Below, piece by piece: positions 1-5,918 of a stretch of DNA of 6,925 nt (positions are counted from its first letter, which is position 1; each line of letters opens with the position of its first letter). The stretch comes from an uncultured Oscillibacter sp. (lineage in GTDB: Bacteria > Bacillota > Clostridia > Oscillospirales > Oscillospiraceae): positions 1 to 6,925 of the forward strand of contig CAJUCO010000060.1 in NCBI GenBank assembly GCA_910585245.1, given 5' to 3'. Both the position numbers and the translations under genes were made by a program. The notes beneath the pieces were generated by a model. The model had not been told where the DNA came from and did no database searches. It saw only the letters and a list, made by a program, of their open reading frames with translations.

Positions 1-2
1 AG

Positions 3-77
3 GGGGTCCAGCGGCACGCTGGTCGTACGGGTCACACGTTCAAGAAGATGATCGAATCCTACGAGAAGTCCCTGTAA
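3..77 (+). CDS. C-terminal fragment, probable alpha/beta-type small acid-soluble spore protein (partial)
   Basis: Only the last 24 codons are present, entering from the left edge and ending in TAA at 75-77. The tail contains GRTGHTFKKMIESYEKSL. This resembles the C-terminal end of alpha/beta-type SASPs, where a glycine-rich GGxM-type turn is followed by a basic-hydrophobic helix such as KKMIExYE. Proteins of that family coat spore DNA in the forespore and protect it from UV and heat. The frame is chosen because it ends 15 bases before a strong terminator and because the peptide fits the family. The dipicolinate genes next door on the other strand support a sporulation context but do not prove it. 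The glycine pair usual in SASPs is only partly kept (TGHT), and 24 residues are too few for certainty. It could be the end of another small basic protein. Confidence 0.5.
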   Translation, partial: GVQRHAGRTGHTFKKMIESYEKSL

Positions 78-92
78 CTTCCCGCTGGAACG

Positions 93-125
93 AAAAGGGG
101 AGAGGCGTACGCCTCTCCCCTTTTT
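93..125. terminator. Bidirectional rho-independent terminator between SASP-like gene and dpaB
   Basis: Bases 93-124 form a perfect palindrome centred on GTAC at 107-110. Four A residues lie on the left, a GC-rich GGGGAGAGGC / GCCTCTCCCC stem is in the middle, and a T run lies at 121-125. Read rightward, it ends the SASP-like gene 15 bases after its TAA. Read leftward, the A run becomes a U tract, and the structure begins just after the dpaB stop codon (129-127). One structure can therefore terminate both convergent genes. Confidence 0.9.
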
Positions 126-126
126 C

Positions 127-702
127 TCACCGCAGCAAAATCGGCTGAAGCTGCTCTCCCCGAAGGGCGGCCTCCACCGTCTCCGGCAGCTTCGAAAAAT
201 CCGCCACCAGGGAGCTGGGCTTTTGCACGGCATTATCTTGACCGAAGGGTACAAAAAAGTAATTCCGCCGGACCAAAAGCTCTCCGATGTTCTTTGCCCC
301 CGCTGCCAGTCCGTCGTTGCTGGACACCGCCAGCACCACCGGCCGGCCGTTCCGAAGATGGGATTTGGCCGCCATGGTCACCGACGTGTCGGCGATGCCC
401 GCTGCCAGTTTGGCAACGGTATTCCCCGTGGCCGGGGCAATCACCAGCACATCCAGCAAGCCCTGGGGCCCGATGGGTTCCACCGACGGAATATCCAGCA
501 GCGCGTCCTTTCCCGTCAAATCCTCCAACCGCTCCAGCAGGTCCTCGGACCTTCCAAAGCGGGTATCCGTAAAGGCGGAAATTTCCGAGACAATGGGAAT
601 CACCGTCTCATAGATTTCCGTCAACGCCTCCAGCGCCTTGAGCACCTTCTCATGGGTGCAAAAGGAGCCGCAGACCGCGAAACCGACCCGTTCCTTGCGC
701 AT
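127..702 (-). CDS. dpaB: Dipicolinate synthase subunit B (spore dipicolinic acid synthesis)
   Basis: Predicted flavoprotein-like subunit (191 aa) of dipicolinate synthase, which with DpaA converts a dihydrodipicolinate-pathway intermediate to pyridine-2,6-dicarboxylate (DPA) in the mother cell. DPA is then moved to the spore core as the calcium chelate. The N-terminus RVGFAVCGSFCTHEKV (5-20) is the phosphopyruvate/flavin-cleft loop typical of SpoVFB. APATGNT (89-95), NGRPVVLAVSSND (118-130), FFVPFGQDN (149-157) and QKPSSLVAD (160-168) are further family blocks. The length is close to the roughly 200 aa of Bacillus SpoVFB. The start at 702 is chosen because an AGGTGG ribosome site lies a few bases upstream and the family begins here. 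A longer open frame upstream would run back into dpaA and is arginine/proline-rich noise. It begins 10 bases after the dpaA stop, so the two are surely one operon, and it ends at the shared palindromic terminator. The assignment to DpaB is firm. Confidence 0.95.
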   Translation of the reverse strand: MRKERVGFAVCGSFCTHEKVLKALEALTEIYETVIPIVSEISAFTDTRFGRSEDLLERLEDLTGKDALLDIPSVEPIGPQGLLDVLVIAPATGNTVAKLAAGIADTSVTMAAKSHLRNGRPVVLAVSSNDGLAAGAKNIGELLVRRNYFFVPFGQDNAVQKPSSLVADFSKLPETVEAALRGEQLQPILLR

Positions 703-712
703 ACAGGCCACC

Positions 713-1543
713 TCATTCTTCCAATAGGATGTAATACACCGCGTCCCGAATAGCCGCCGCCGCGGACCGGGGGGAAAGCCGCCCCGGCAAGGAGCGGGCC
801 CAGAGCACCTCCGGCCCTCCCTCCGCCGCTTCAATGCCCCGAACAGAGGCCAGGTCCATCAAAAGGCAGTCCTCAGGCAGCTGCTCTAAAAGCGGAGCCG
901 TCAGGACGGGAGAGGGAACCGTGTTGAACACCGCGCCAAAAGCGCTCAGGCAGCCGTCCAGCTTCCCGGTCTCCAGCGCCTGGTAACCATACGCCCGTAT
1001 CCAGGCCAGGTCCTCCGGTTTGCGAGCGGTGGCGGTGACCCGGGCCCCCAGGCCGTGAAGGCGGCAGCTTAAAAGCTTTCCGATGCGGCCAAAGCCCAGC
1101 ACCAGACAGTCCATACCCAAAAGGGTCCGGTCCAGCCCCTCCATGGCGGTTTGGACCGCCCCTTCCGCCGTGGCGGCGGCGTTGGCCACCGCCAGTTCCT
1201 CCCGGAGGAAATAATCCTCCACCGTCAGGCCCAGAGCCTCCGCCTCCCGCCGCTGCTGGGGCCGCACCTGGCCCGCCAGGATGCGCTGCCGGGGCCGGAG
1301 GCGGCGAAACAGATCCGCCGTGGGTACCGCCCCTTCCTCGCAATTCAAAACGCCGTCGCCTCTGCACAGCGGCAAAGGCAAAATCACCACGTCGGCAGAG
1401 GCGGCGCCATCCAGCGTGTCCACTCCCACGGGCTTCCAGCGGTCCAGACCGTAAGTACGAACAACATGGCCGTCTCCGGCCAGGAGTCGGCTGAGCTCCG
1501 CCTGACGGCGGTCCCCTCCGACGACGCCAAAGGTCTTGTGCAT
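713..1543 (-). CDS. dpaA: Dipicolinate synthase subunit A (NAD(P)-binding)
   Basis: Predicted dehydrogenase-like subunit (276 aa) of dipicolinate synthase, acting with DpaB in the mother cell to make DPA for the spore core. The protein opens with FGVVGGDRRQAELSRLL (5-21), the SpoVFA signature start. A catalytic-domain segment NAAATAEGAV (121-130) resembles the family's NAxxTAEGA block. The Rossmann nucleotide-binding loop LGFGRIGKLL (149-158, GxGxxG) follows, then FNTVPSPVL (206-214) and a C-terminal LPGRLSPRSAAAAIRDAVY (252-270). The length is a little below the roughly 297 aa of the Bacillus protein. ATG at 1543 is preferred over an in-frame ATG at 1672: an AAGGGGG ribosome site (1559-1553) sits before it and the family signature begins at once, while the 43 extra residues look non-coding. 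The gene is divergent from the HAD nucleotidase gene and upstream of dpaB. No dapA or asd is linked here, unlike in Bacillus subtilis. Confidence 0.95.
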   Translation of the reverse strand: MHKTFGVVGGDRRQAELSRLLAGDGHVVRTYGLDRWKPVGVDTLDGAASADVVILPLPLCRGDGVLNCEEGAVPTADLFRRLRPRQRILAGQVRPQQRREAEALGLTVEDYFLREELAVANAAATAEGAVQTAMEGLDRTLLGMDCLVLGFGRIGKLLSCRLHGLGARVTATARKPEDLAWIRAYGYQALETGKLDGCLSAFGAVFNTVPSPVLTAPLLEQLPEDCLLMDLASVRGIEAAEGGPEVLWARSLPGRLSPRSAAAAIRDAVYYILLEE

Positions 1544-1552
1544 CTCAACATT

Positions 1553-1559
1553 CCCCCTT
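1553..1559 (-). promoter_or_regulatory. Ribosome binding site fixing the dpaA start
   Basis: On the minus strand AAGGGGG lies nine bases before the ATG at 1543. It is a good anti-16S match at normal spacing, and it selects this ATG over the upstream in-frame ATG at 1672. Confidence 0.75.
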
Positions 1560-1563
1560 GCTC

Positions 1564-1591
1564 CATGGTATGGTCCGGGGCGGGAATGGGT
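1564..1591 (-). promoter_or_regulatory. Candidate sigma-K promoter for dpaAB
   Basis: On the minus strand the sequence has AC (1591-1590), 17 bases, then CATACCATG (1572-1564). The sigma-K consensus is roughly mACm, a 16-base spacer and CATAnnnTA; this site matches all but the final A. In Bacillus the spoVF operon is under sigma-K control, which motivates the search. The predicted start would leave only a very short leader overlapping the ribosome site, and the sigma-K -35 box carries little information, so this is a weak call. Confidence 0.3.
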
Positions 1592-1593
1592 GA

Positions 1594-1622
1594 TTGTCTT
1601 TTCAGCCTGCCCATGGTACAAT
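1594..1622 (+). promoter_or_regulatory. Sigma-A promoter (extended -10) for the HAD nucleotidase gene
   Basis: TTGTCT at 1594-1599, a 17-base spacer, and TACAAT at 1617-1622 preceded by TGG (TGn extended -10). Transcription should begin near 1629, giving a leader of about 50 bases before the ATG at 1680. It lies back to back with the candidate dpaA promoter. Confidence 0.7.
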
Positions 1623-1679
1623 GGGGGCGGCCAAAATCCCCTTTCCAAAGACCCATCCTCCTGAAAGGACAAAACGGAT

Positions 1680-2363
1680 ATGAAATACTCCTACCTGCTC
1701 TTTGACGCAGACGACACCCTATTCGATTTCCCAAAGGCCTCCTCCCGGGCCTTTGAGACTCTGTGCAAGACCCACAAGATCCCCTACACCCCGGAGTCCT
1801 ACCGGCTCTATCATGAGATCAACCTGGAGCTCTGGGCCGCCTTTGACCGGGGGGAGGTCACAAAGGAGTTTGTCACCCATGAGCGCTATGTCCGCTTTTT
1901 AAGGGCCCTGGACCTGAACCGGGACCCGGCGGCGTGCAACCGGGTTTATCTGGACGCCCTGGGAGAGGGCGTCTATCCCCTGCCTCATGCGGAGGCCGTC
2001 TGCCGGGAGTTGAAGTCCCGGGGACACCGGATGTTCATCATTACCAACGCCGTGGCCTCCGTCCAGCGCAGCCGCCTTCGGGGAAGTGTGTTCGCGGAGT
2101 TTTTCCAGGCCGCCTTCATCTCCGAAGAGGCCGGTGCCGCCAAGCCCAGCCCTGCCTACTTCGATTATGTCCGGCGGCAATTGCCCGAAATGACAGATGA
2201 AAACGTCTTGGTAATCGGAGACTCCCTGTCCACGGACATCCAGGGGGCCAACAACGCCGGACTTCCCTGCTGCTGGTTCAACCCGGCGGGAAAGCCCCGG
2301 CGGGAGGGGTTGCGGGTGGACTATGAAATCAAGGATCTGAGAACCCTGCTGGAAATTGTGTGA
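1680..2363 (+). CDS. HAD-superfamily YjjG-type pyrimidine nucleotidase
   Basis: Predicted cytosolic HAD phosphohydrolase of 227 aa, closest in pattern to YjjG/YfnB (noncanonical pyrimidine nucleotidase), which removes the 5' phosphate from UMP, dUMP, dTMP and altered pyrimidine nucleotides as a housecleaning step. Motif I is DADDTLFDF (9-17), with nucleophile D9 and general acid D11. A helical cap follows. Motif II is IITNAVASVQ (120-129), with T122. Motif III is the lysine of AAKPSP (K155). Motif IV is GDSLSTDI (180-187), with D181 and D186. All catalytic residues are present. The length fits the YjjG family. The start follows AAAGGA at 1664-1669. It is transcribed alone: dpaA is divergent on one side and the DUF3795 gene convergent on the other. 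Substrate choice in HAD enzymes cannot be read securely from sequence, so a generic nucleotidase or phosphatase remains possible. Confidence 0.88.
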   Translation: MKYSYLLFDADDTLFDFPKASSRAFETLCKTHKIPYTPESYRLYHEINLELWAAFDRGEVTKEFVTHERYVRFLRALDLNRDPAACNRVYLDALGEGVYPLPHAEAVCRELKSRGHRMFIITNAVASVQRSRLRGSVFAEFFQAAFISEEAGAAKPSPAYFDYVRRQLPEMTDENVLVIGDSLSTDIQGANNAGLPCCWFNPAGKPRREGLRVDYEIKDLRTLLEIV

Positions 2364-2384
2364 GGAGGGGTTCTCCCTCCTCAC
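2360..2384. terminator. Perfect hairpin overlapping the nucleotidase stop codon
   Basis: A 10-bp perfect stem, GTGAGGAGGG (2360-2369) with CCCTCCTCAC (2375-2384), closes a five-base loop. It begins inside the stop codon TGA (2361-2363). No T run follows on the plus strand, and only ACAATTT follows on the minus strand, so it is not a standard intrinsic terminator. It may stabilise 3' ends or help end the convergent transcript. Confidence 0.45.
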
Positions 2385-2453
2385 TCGAAACCGCCCCTTC
2401 GCGTCATAGCGGCCAAACCGGAACAGGCAGACTGACTCCTGCCAAGGAAGGCC

Positions 2454-2479
2454 CCACCGCTCCCTCAGCGGGGCTTTTT
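2454..2479 (+). terminator. Likely terminator of the HAD nucleotidase gene
   Basis: CCGCT (2457-2461) pairs with AGCGG (2467-2471). Two more C-G pairs lie beyond a bulged A at 2456, and five T residues follow at 2475-2479. The structure overlaps the last codons of the convergent DUF3795 gene (stop at 2467-2465), so that coding end doubles as a terminator for the opposite strand. Confidence 0.6.
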
Positions 2480-3007
2480 CCGCAGCTTTAGCAAAACGCC
2501 CTCCCGCTCCGCAGCCGCCTGAAGCAGGGCGGCGGCTCTGGTTCCCCGCTCTTTCAGGGGGAGGTCCGCCATGGCCTCCGCCTCCCGGCGAATCTCCCGG
2601 AGGCTTCCCAAAGTCAGGAGGCTTGCCGCCAGATAAAAGAGGGTCTTCCGCCGCCCGTCGTTGCAGTTCGCCAGGAAAAACTCCAGCAGCTCCCGCCGCT
2701 CTCCCAATGCCGTCCGGTAATTTTCCAGTCCGGCGGTCCGGGCCCTTTCCATGTCCCCAAGCCGGTTTTGATGGGTGATGAACGAGTCATATTCGTCTCT
2801 CTCCCCATACCTCTCACAGGGGTACTCCCCGCACCGGAAGCAGTAGGCGGGGGCCCCGTGCTCCAGGGAACACCGGGCAATTTTGCAGGACTGGTTTCCC
2901 GCTCCCCCGCCGCAACCGGGACAGTGCCCGTCCAGCTTCATGGGACACAGGCCGCAGTTCAATCCGCAAAGGGAGAAGAACAGGTCCTCTCTTGCAAAGC
3001 CCTTCAT
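2465..3007 (-). CDS. Cysteine-rich DUF3795-family protein, function unknown
   Basis: A 180-aa protein with ten cysteines in its first 64 residues: C14, C18, C21, C29, C32, C41, C46, C56, C59 and C64. The pattern CGLNCGLCP...CPGC...C...C...CFRCGEYPC is the DUF3795 signature and suggests bound zinc or an iron-sulfur cluster. The second half (about 80-180) has no cysteines and is helical and charged, ending in a basic tail (KLRKKPR). No signal peptide or membrane segment is visible, so it is probably cytosolic. Its ATG overlaps the TGA of cca by four bases (ATGA, 3007-3004), and a GAGGAG ribosome site sits inside the end of cca, so it is probably translated by coupling with cca. No function is established for this family as far as I know. 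A role near tRNA maturation would be guesswork from the neighbour alone. Confidence 0.85.
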   Translation of the reverse strand: MKGFAREDLFFSLCGLNCGLCPMKLDGHCPGCGGGAGNQSCKIARCSLEHGAPAYCFRCGEYPCERYGERDEYDSFITHQNRLGDMERARTAGLENYRTALGERRELLEFFLANCNDGRRKTLFYLAASLLTLGSLREIRREAEAMADLPLKERGTRAAALLQAAAEREGVLLKLRKKPR

Positions 3008-4347
3008 GTTCTTCTCTCCTCTTTCTCGGTTCTCCCCGTCCTTCGGAGATGGTCCAGCAAAGCCGTCCGGTCGTTGGGCAGATCGCCATCTACCACCTTT
3101 TCCAAAAGCTCCTCCAGAGCCTTCCCCACATCGGGCCCGGAAAGCCCCAGAGCCAGCAGGTCTCCGCCCTTCACCGCCAGTTGTTTCAGGGAAAAGCAGG
3201 CGTCCTCCGCCAGCAGTCTTTTCAAAATGTCCTCTCCCTTTTGAATCTCCGCCTGCCGCCCCCGGTAGGCGGGGGCCTGGGCCAGATTATCCGCCCGCTT
3301 CAGGGCCAGCAACAGCCGCAGGTCCTCCTCCCCCAGTGCCCGCAGGGCCCGGCGGACCCCCCTGTCCGTTCGGGGAATGTCCCGGTCGTGCCACGCAATG
3401 AGCCGGACCGTCCGCTCCCGAAACTCGTTAGAACTTCTCAGCCGCCGGAGCATGGTGTCCGCCAGGGCGCAACTCTTCTTGGCGTGGCCGTAGAAATGGC
3501 CCACCCCCAGTCCGTCCAGAGTGAAGGTGGCTGGCTTCCCCACATCGTGGAGCAACGCGGCGCAGCGGAGAACCGGGACGGGCGGCGCCGCCATCATAGC
3601 GGCCAGACTGTGCCGCCACACATCGTGGCAGTGGTGGACATTCCGCTGGTCAAACCCCACCATAGGCAACACCTCGGGCCAGAAAACCCCCACAACCTCC
3701 GGGTGATTTTCCAGCACCCCGCCTGCGCTGCCGCCGACAAGCAGCTTGACCAGCTCTGTCCAGACGCGCTCCGGGGCAATGGCCCGCAAAAACTCCCGGT
3801 TTCGGTCCATGGCGGCGCCTGTGGCCCCTTCCTCCTCCAGGCTCAGCACCGCCGCAAAGCGCATTCCCCGGAGAATCCGCAACGCGTCCTCCTGAAACCG
3901 CCGGTCCGGGTCCCCCACGCAGCGAAGAATCCTTTGCCCCAAGTCCGCCCGTCCCCCGAAGGGATCCCGGAGCTCCCCCCGGAGATTCAGGGCCATGGCG
4001 TTGACGGTGAAGTCCCTCCGGCTCAAATCCTCGTCCACCAAGCGGGTGAATGTGACGGACTCCGGCCTCCGGTGGTCCCGGTACACGCCGTCCACCCGGT
4101 AGGTGGTGACCTCCACCGGCCCCTCCGGCGTTTTGACGGTAATTGTGCCGTGCTTTTGTCCCGTGGGCTCCGCCTGGGAGTGGAAACGCGCCAGGGTCTC
4201 CTCCGGCAAAGCGGAGGTGGTCACGTCCCAATCCTCCGGTCTCCTGCCCAGCAGGGCATCCCTTACGCAACCGCCCACGCACCACGCCTCATGGCCCGCC
4301 GATTCCAGGGTTTCCAAAACGGTCTGTACATTCTTGGGAATCTCCAC
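3004..4347 (-). CDS. cca: CCA tRNA nucleotidyltransferase with HD domain
   Basis: Adds or repairs the 3' CCA end of tRNAs from CTP and ATP in the cytosol (447 aa). The class II head domain shows AWCVGGCVRDALLG (21-34), catalytic carboxylates in EDWDVTT (D39, D41), RRDFTVNAMA (110-119) and RRFQEDALRILRGMRFAA (149-166), which includes the neck/basic motif. A C-terminal HD domain follows, with HHCHDVWRHS (238-247) and ALLHDVGK (264-271, H267-D268), as in many clostridial enzymes. The start is GTG at 4347. AAAGGGGG lies eight bases before it, the protein then begins VEIPKNVQTVL as expected for the family, and the promoter at 4390-4418 gives it a leader of about 36 bases. The in-frame ATG at 4374 has no ribosome site and would leave only about nine bases of leader; the ATG at 4461 lies upstream of the promoter. 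It is followed by the overlapping DUF3795 gene. Function is firm and the start is likely. Confidence 0.95.
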   Translation of the reverse strand: MEIPKNVQTVLETLESAGHEAWCVGGCVRDALLGRRPEDWDVTTSALPEETLARFHSQAEPTGQKHGTITVKTPEGPVEVTTYRVDGVYRDHRRPESVTFTRLVDEDLSRRDFTVNAMALNLRGELRDPFGGRADLGQRILRCVGDPDRRFQEDALRILRGMRFAAVLSLEEEGATGAAMDRNREFLRAIAPERVWTELVKLLVGGSAGGVLENHPEVVGVFWPEVLPMVGFDQRNVHHCHDVWRHSLAAMMAAPPVPVLRCAALLHDVGKPATFTLDGLGVGHFYGHAKKSCALADTMLRRLRSSNEFRERTVRLIAWHDRDIPRTDRGVRRALRALGEEDLRLLLALKRADNLAQAPAYRGRQAEIQKGEDILKRLLAEDACFSLKQLAVKGGDLLALGLSGPDVGKALEELLEKVVDGDLPNDRTALLDHLRRTGRTEKEERRT

Positions 4348-4354
4348 GGGTTTT

Positions 4355-4362
4355 GCCCCCTT
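4355..4362 (-). promoter_or_regulatory. Ribosome binding site that selects the GTG start of cca
   Basis: AAAGGGGG on the minus strand lies eight bases before GTG (4347-4345). The competing ATG at 4374 lies upstream of it and has no purine-rich site of its own (its upstream sequence reads AGAAATCAACGAA). Confidence 0.7.
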
Positions 4363-4368
4363 TCGCCG

Positions 4369-4397
4369 TTGCATTTCGTTGATTTCTATATTATAAT
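4369..4397 (+). promoter_or_regulatory. Sigma-A promoter for murC
   Basis: TTGCAT (4369-4374), a 17-base spacer, then a perfect TATAAT (4392-4397). The start would lie near 4404, with a leader of about 56 bases before the murC ATG. Its -10 box overlaps that of the opposing cca promoter. Confidence 0.75.
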
Positions 4398-4418
4398 AAA
4401 AGACTCCAAAGGATACAA
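4390..4418 (-). promoter_or_regulatory. Sigma-A promoter for cca-DUF3795
   Basis: On the minus strand TTGTAT (4418-4413), 17 bases, then a perfect TATAAT (4395-4390). The start would lie near 4383. It overlaps the murC promoter through the palindromic octamer ATTATAAT at 4390-4397, so polymerase bound for one gene should exclude the other. Confidence 0.75.
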
Positions 4419-4459
4419 TCTTTTTTAAGTTCCGTTTTCTGGAAAGGAAGCTGGTTTCC

Positions 4460-5842
4460 ATGATGCAAACTCAAACGCCCATCAGCGCGTTCCTCGTCCC
4501 CGGTAAGCGGGCCCACCTTGTGGGGATCGGGGGCGTTTCCATGTGCCCCCTGGCGGAGGTCCTGCGGGACAAGGGGCTTATCATCCACGGCTCCGACATG
4601 GCGGAGAGCGACACGGTCAAGCACCTCCGGGCCCAGGGCATTCCTGTGGCCGTGGGCCACAACGCCGACAATCTGGGGGACTGCGACTTGGTGATTCGCA
4701 CTGCCGCCGTCCACGACGGCAACCCGGAAATCGCCGGGGCCATCGCCCGGGGCATCCCGGTTTATGAGCGGGCCCAGGCCTGGGGCGCCATCATGCGGCA
4801 CTATCCCAACGCCCTTTGCGTCGCCGGGACCCACGGAAAGACCACCACCACCTCCATGTGCACCCACATCTTTATGGCGGCGGAGGCAGACCCCACCGTC
4901 ATGATCGGCGGAACTTTGCCCCTGCTCCGCTCCGGCTATCGCGTGGGCCAGGGGGACACCATTATTTTGGAGTCCTGCGAATACTGCAACAGCTTCCTCA
5001 GCTTCTACCCCACCGTGGCGGTGGTGCTGAACGTGGAAGCGGACCACCTGGACTTTTTCAAGGACCTGGACGACATCAAGCGCTCCTTCCGCAAGTTTGT
5101 GGAGCTGGTTCCCTCCGGCGGCAGCGTGGTGATCAACGCGGACAACGCCGGGGCCCGGGACATCGCCCAGGGTCTGGACGCCTTCACCTTCGGCCTGGAG
5201 CCGGGGGCGGCGTGCACCGCCGTAAACCTCCGCGAGGACAGGGGCCGTCCCGTGTTCGACATCCAGGTTCATGGCAAGTCTTACGCCCACGCGGAGTTGA
5301 AGGTCTATGGGCGGCACAACATCTCCAACGCCCTGGCGGCGGCCTCCGCGGCCTATGTGCTGGGCATTTCCGGGGAGGCGGTGGAACAGGGCCTCGCCTC
5401 CTTCACCGGAGCGGGGCGGCGCTTTGAGTACAAGGGGACCTTTCAAGGCGCGGAAATTTACGACGACTACGCCCACCACCCCGACGAGCTCCACGCCCTG
5501 CTGGTCACAGCCAAGGGGCTGGGCTACCGGCGCCTGATTGTGGCGTTTCAGCCTCACACCTACTCCCGCACTTCCAAGCTCTTTCACCAGTTTGTGGAGG
5601 AATTGAAACTGGCGGACGTGGTGGTGCTGGCGGAGATCTACGCCGCCCGGGAGCAGAACGCCTCGGGCATCTCCTCCGCCGACCTCGTCAAACAGATTCC
5701 CGGCTCCGTGTACTGCTCCACTCTGGACAAGACAGCGGAGGCCATCCGGCGGCTGGCCGGTCCGGGGGACTTGATTCTGACCGTCGGCGCGGGAGACATT
5801 TACCGGGCCGGCGAGAAGTTACTTCTTGCTGGAAAACCATAA
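4460..5842 (+). CDS. murC: UDP-N-acetylmuramate--L-alanine ligase
   Basis: Cytosolic Mur ligase of 460 aa that joins L-alanine to UDP-MurNAc using ATP, the first amino-acid step of peptidoglycan stem-peptide synthesis. The N-terminal UDP-binding domain has AHLVGIGGVSM (18-28). The central ATPase domain has the P-loop GTHGKTTTTSM (123-133), the metal/ATP segment ESCEYCNSFL (171-180) and NVEADHLDFF (191-200). GRHNISNALAA (284-294) follows. The C-terminal domain has YDDYAHHP (334-341), HTYSR (366-370) and AEIYAARE (391-398). ESCEY, in place of the proteobacterial ESDE-type segment, is the usual Firmicute form. The length is normal for MurC. Two ATGs in tandem (4460, 4463) are possible; 4460 lies closer to the AAAGGA site at 4443-4448, with 11 bases between. 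It is divergent from cca and followed 76 bases later by the prolyl-tRNA editing gene. Confidence 0.96.
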   Translation: MMQTQTPISAFLVPGKRAHLVGIGGVSMCPLAEVLRDKGLIIHGSDMAESDTVKHLRAQGIPVAVGHNADNLGDCDLVIRTAAVHDGNPEIAGAIARGIPVYERAQAWGAIMRHYPNALCVAGTHGKTTTTSMCTHIFMAAEADPTVMIGGTLPLLRSGYRVGQGDTIILESCEYCNSFLSFYPTVAVVLNVEADHLDFFKDLDDIKRSFRKFVELVPSGGSVVINADNAGARDIAQGLDAFTFGLEPGAACTAVNLREDRGRPVFDIQVHGKSYAHAELKVYGRHNISNALAAASAAYVLGISGEAVEQGLASFTGAGRRFEYKGTFQGAEIYDDYAHHPDELHALLVTAKGLGYRRLIVAFQPHTYSRTSKLFHQFVEELKLADVVVLAEIYAAREQNASGISSADLVKQIPGSVYCSTLDKTAEAIRRLAGPGDLILTVGAGDIYRAGEKLLLAGKP

Positions 5843-5903
5843 GCAAACGAGTTTTCTGTCCCTTTTGGCGTCCGGTGTTGATCGAAGCCAAAGCGGCGGC
5901 AAC

Positions 5904-5909
5904 GGAGGA
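5904..5909 (+). promoter_or_regulatory. Ribosome binding site fixing the start of the editing-protein gene
   Basis: GGAGGA followed by nine bases and ATG at 5919. This near-ideal site rules out the in-frame upstream ATG at 5826, which would overlap the end of murC and add a serine/glycine-rich stretch foreign to the family. Confidence 0.8.
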
Positions 5910-5918
5910 ACTGGGAAT

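Noticed and set aside
703..834. An N-terminal extension of dpaB starting at 834.
   Set aside because: It lies inside dpaA, encodes an arginine/proline-rich run with no family match, and the ATG at 702 has its own ribosome site and begins with the SpoVFB signature.
2992..4428. A 478-codon open frame on the plus strand, antisense to cca.
   Set aside because: It mirrors cca, whose motifs are complete. Its product is rich in H, Q, P and R in the way expected of antisense GC-rich DNA, with no recognisable family blocks, and it runs across both overlapping promoters' -10 region in AT-rich sequence.
4630..4979. MurC ESCEYC (171-176) considered as an altered catalytic segment.
   Set aside because: Firmicute MurC proteins normally read E(S/A)CEY here rather than the proteobacterial form, so this is ordinary lineage variation.
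4391..5587. A 398-codon open frame on the minus strand, antisense to murC.
   Set aside because: murC on the plus strand carries every Mur ligase motif. The minus-strand product is V, G, H and A-rich shadow sequence without family features.
5826..5918. An upstream start for the prolyl-tRNA editing gene overlapping the end of murC.
   Set aside because: The ATG at 5919 has GGAGGA at ideal spacing, and the 31 extra residues are serine/glycine-rich and unlike the family.
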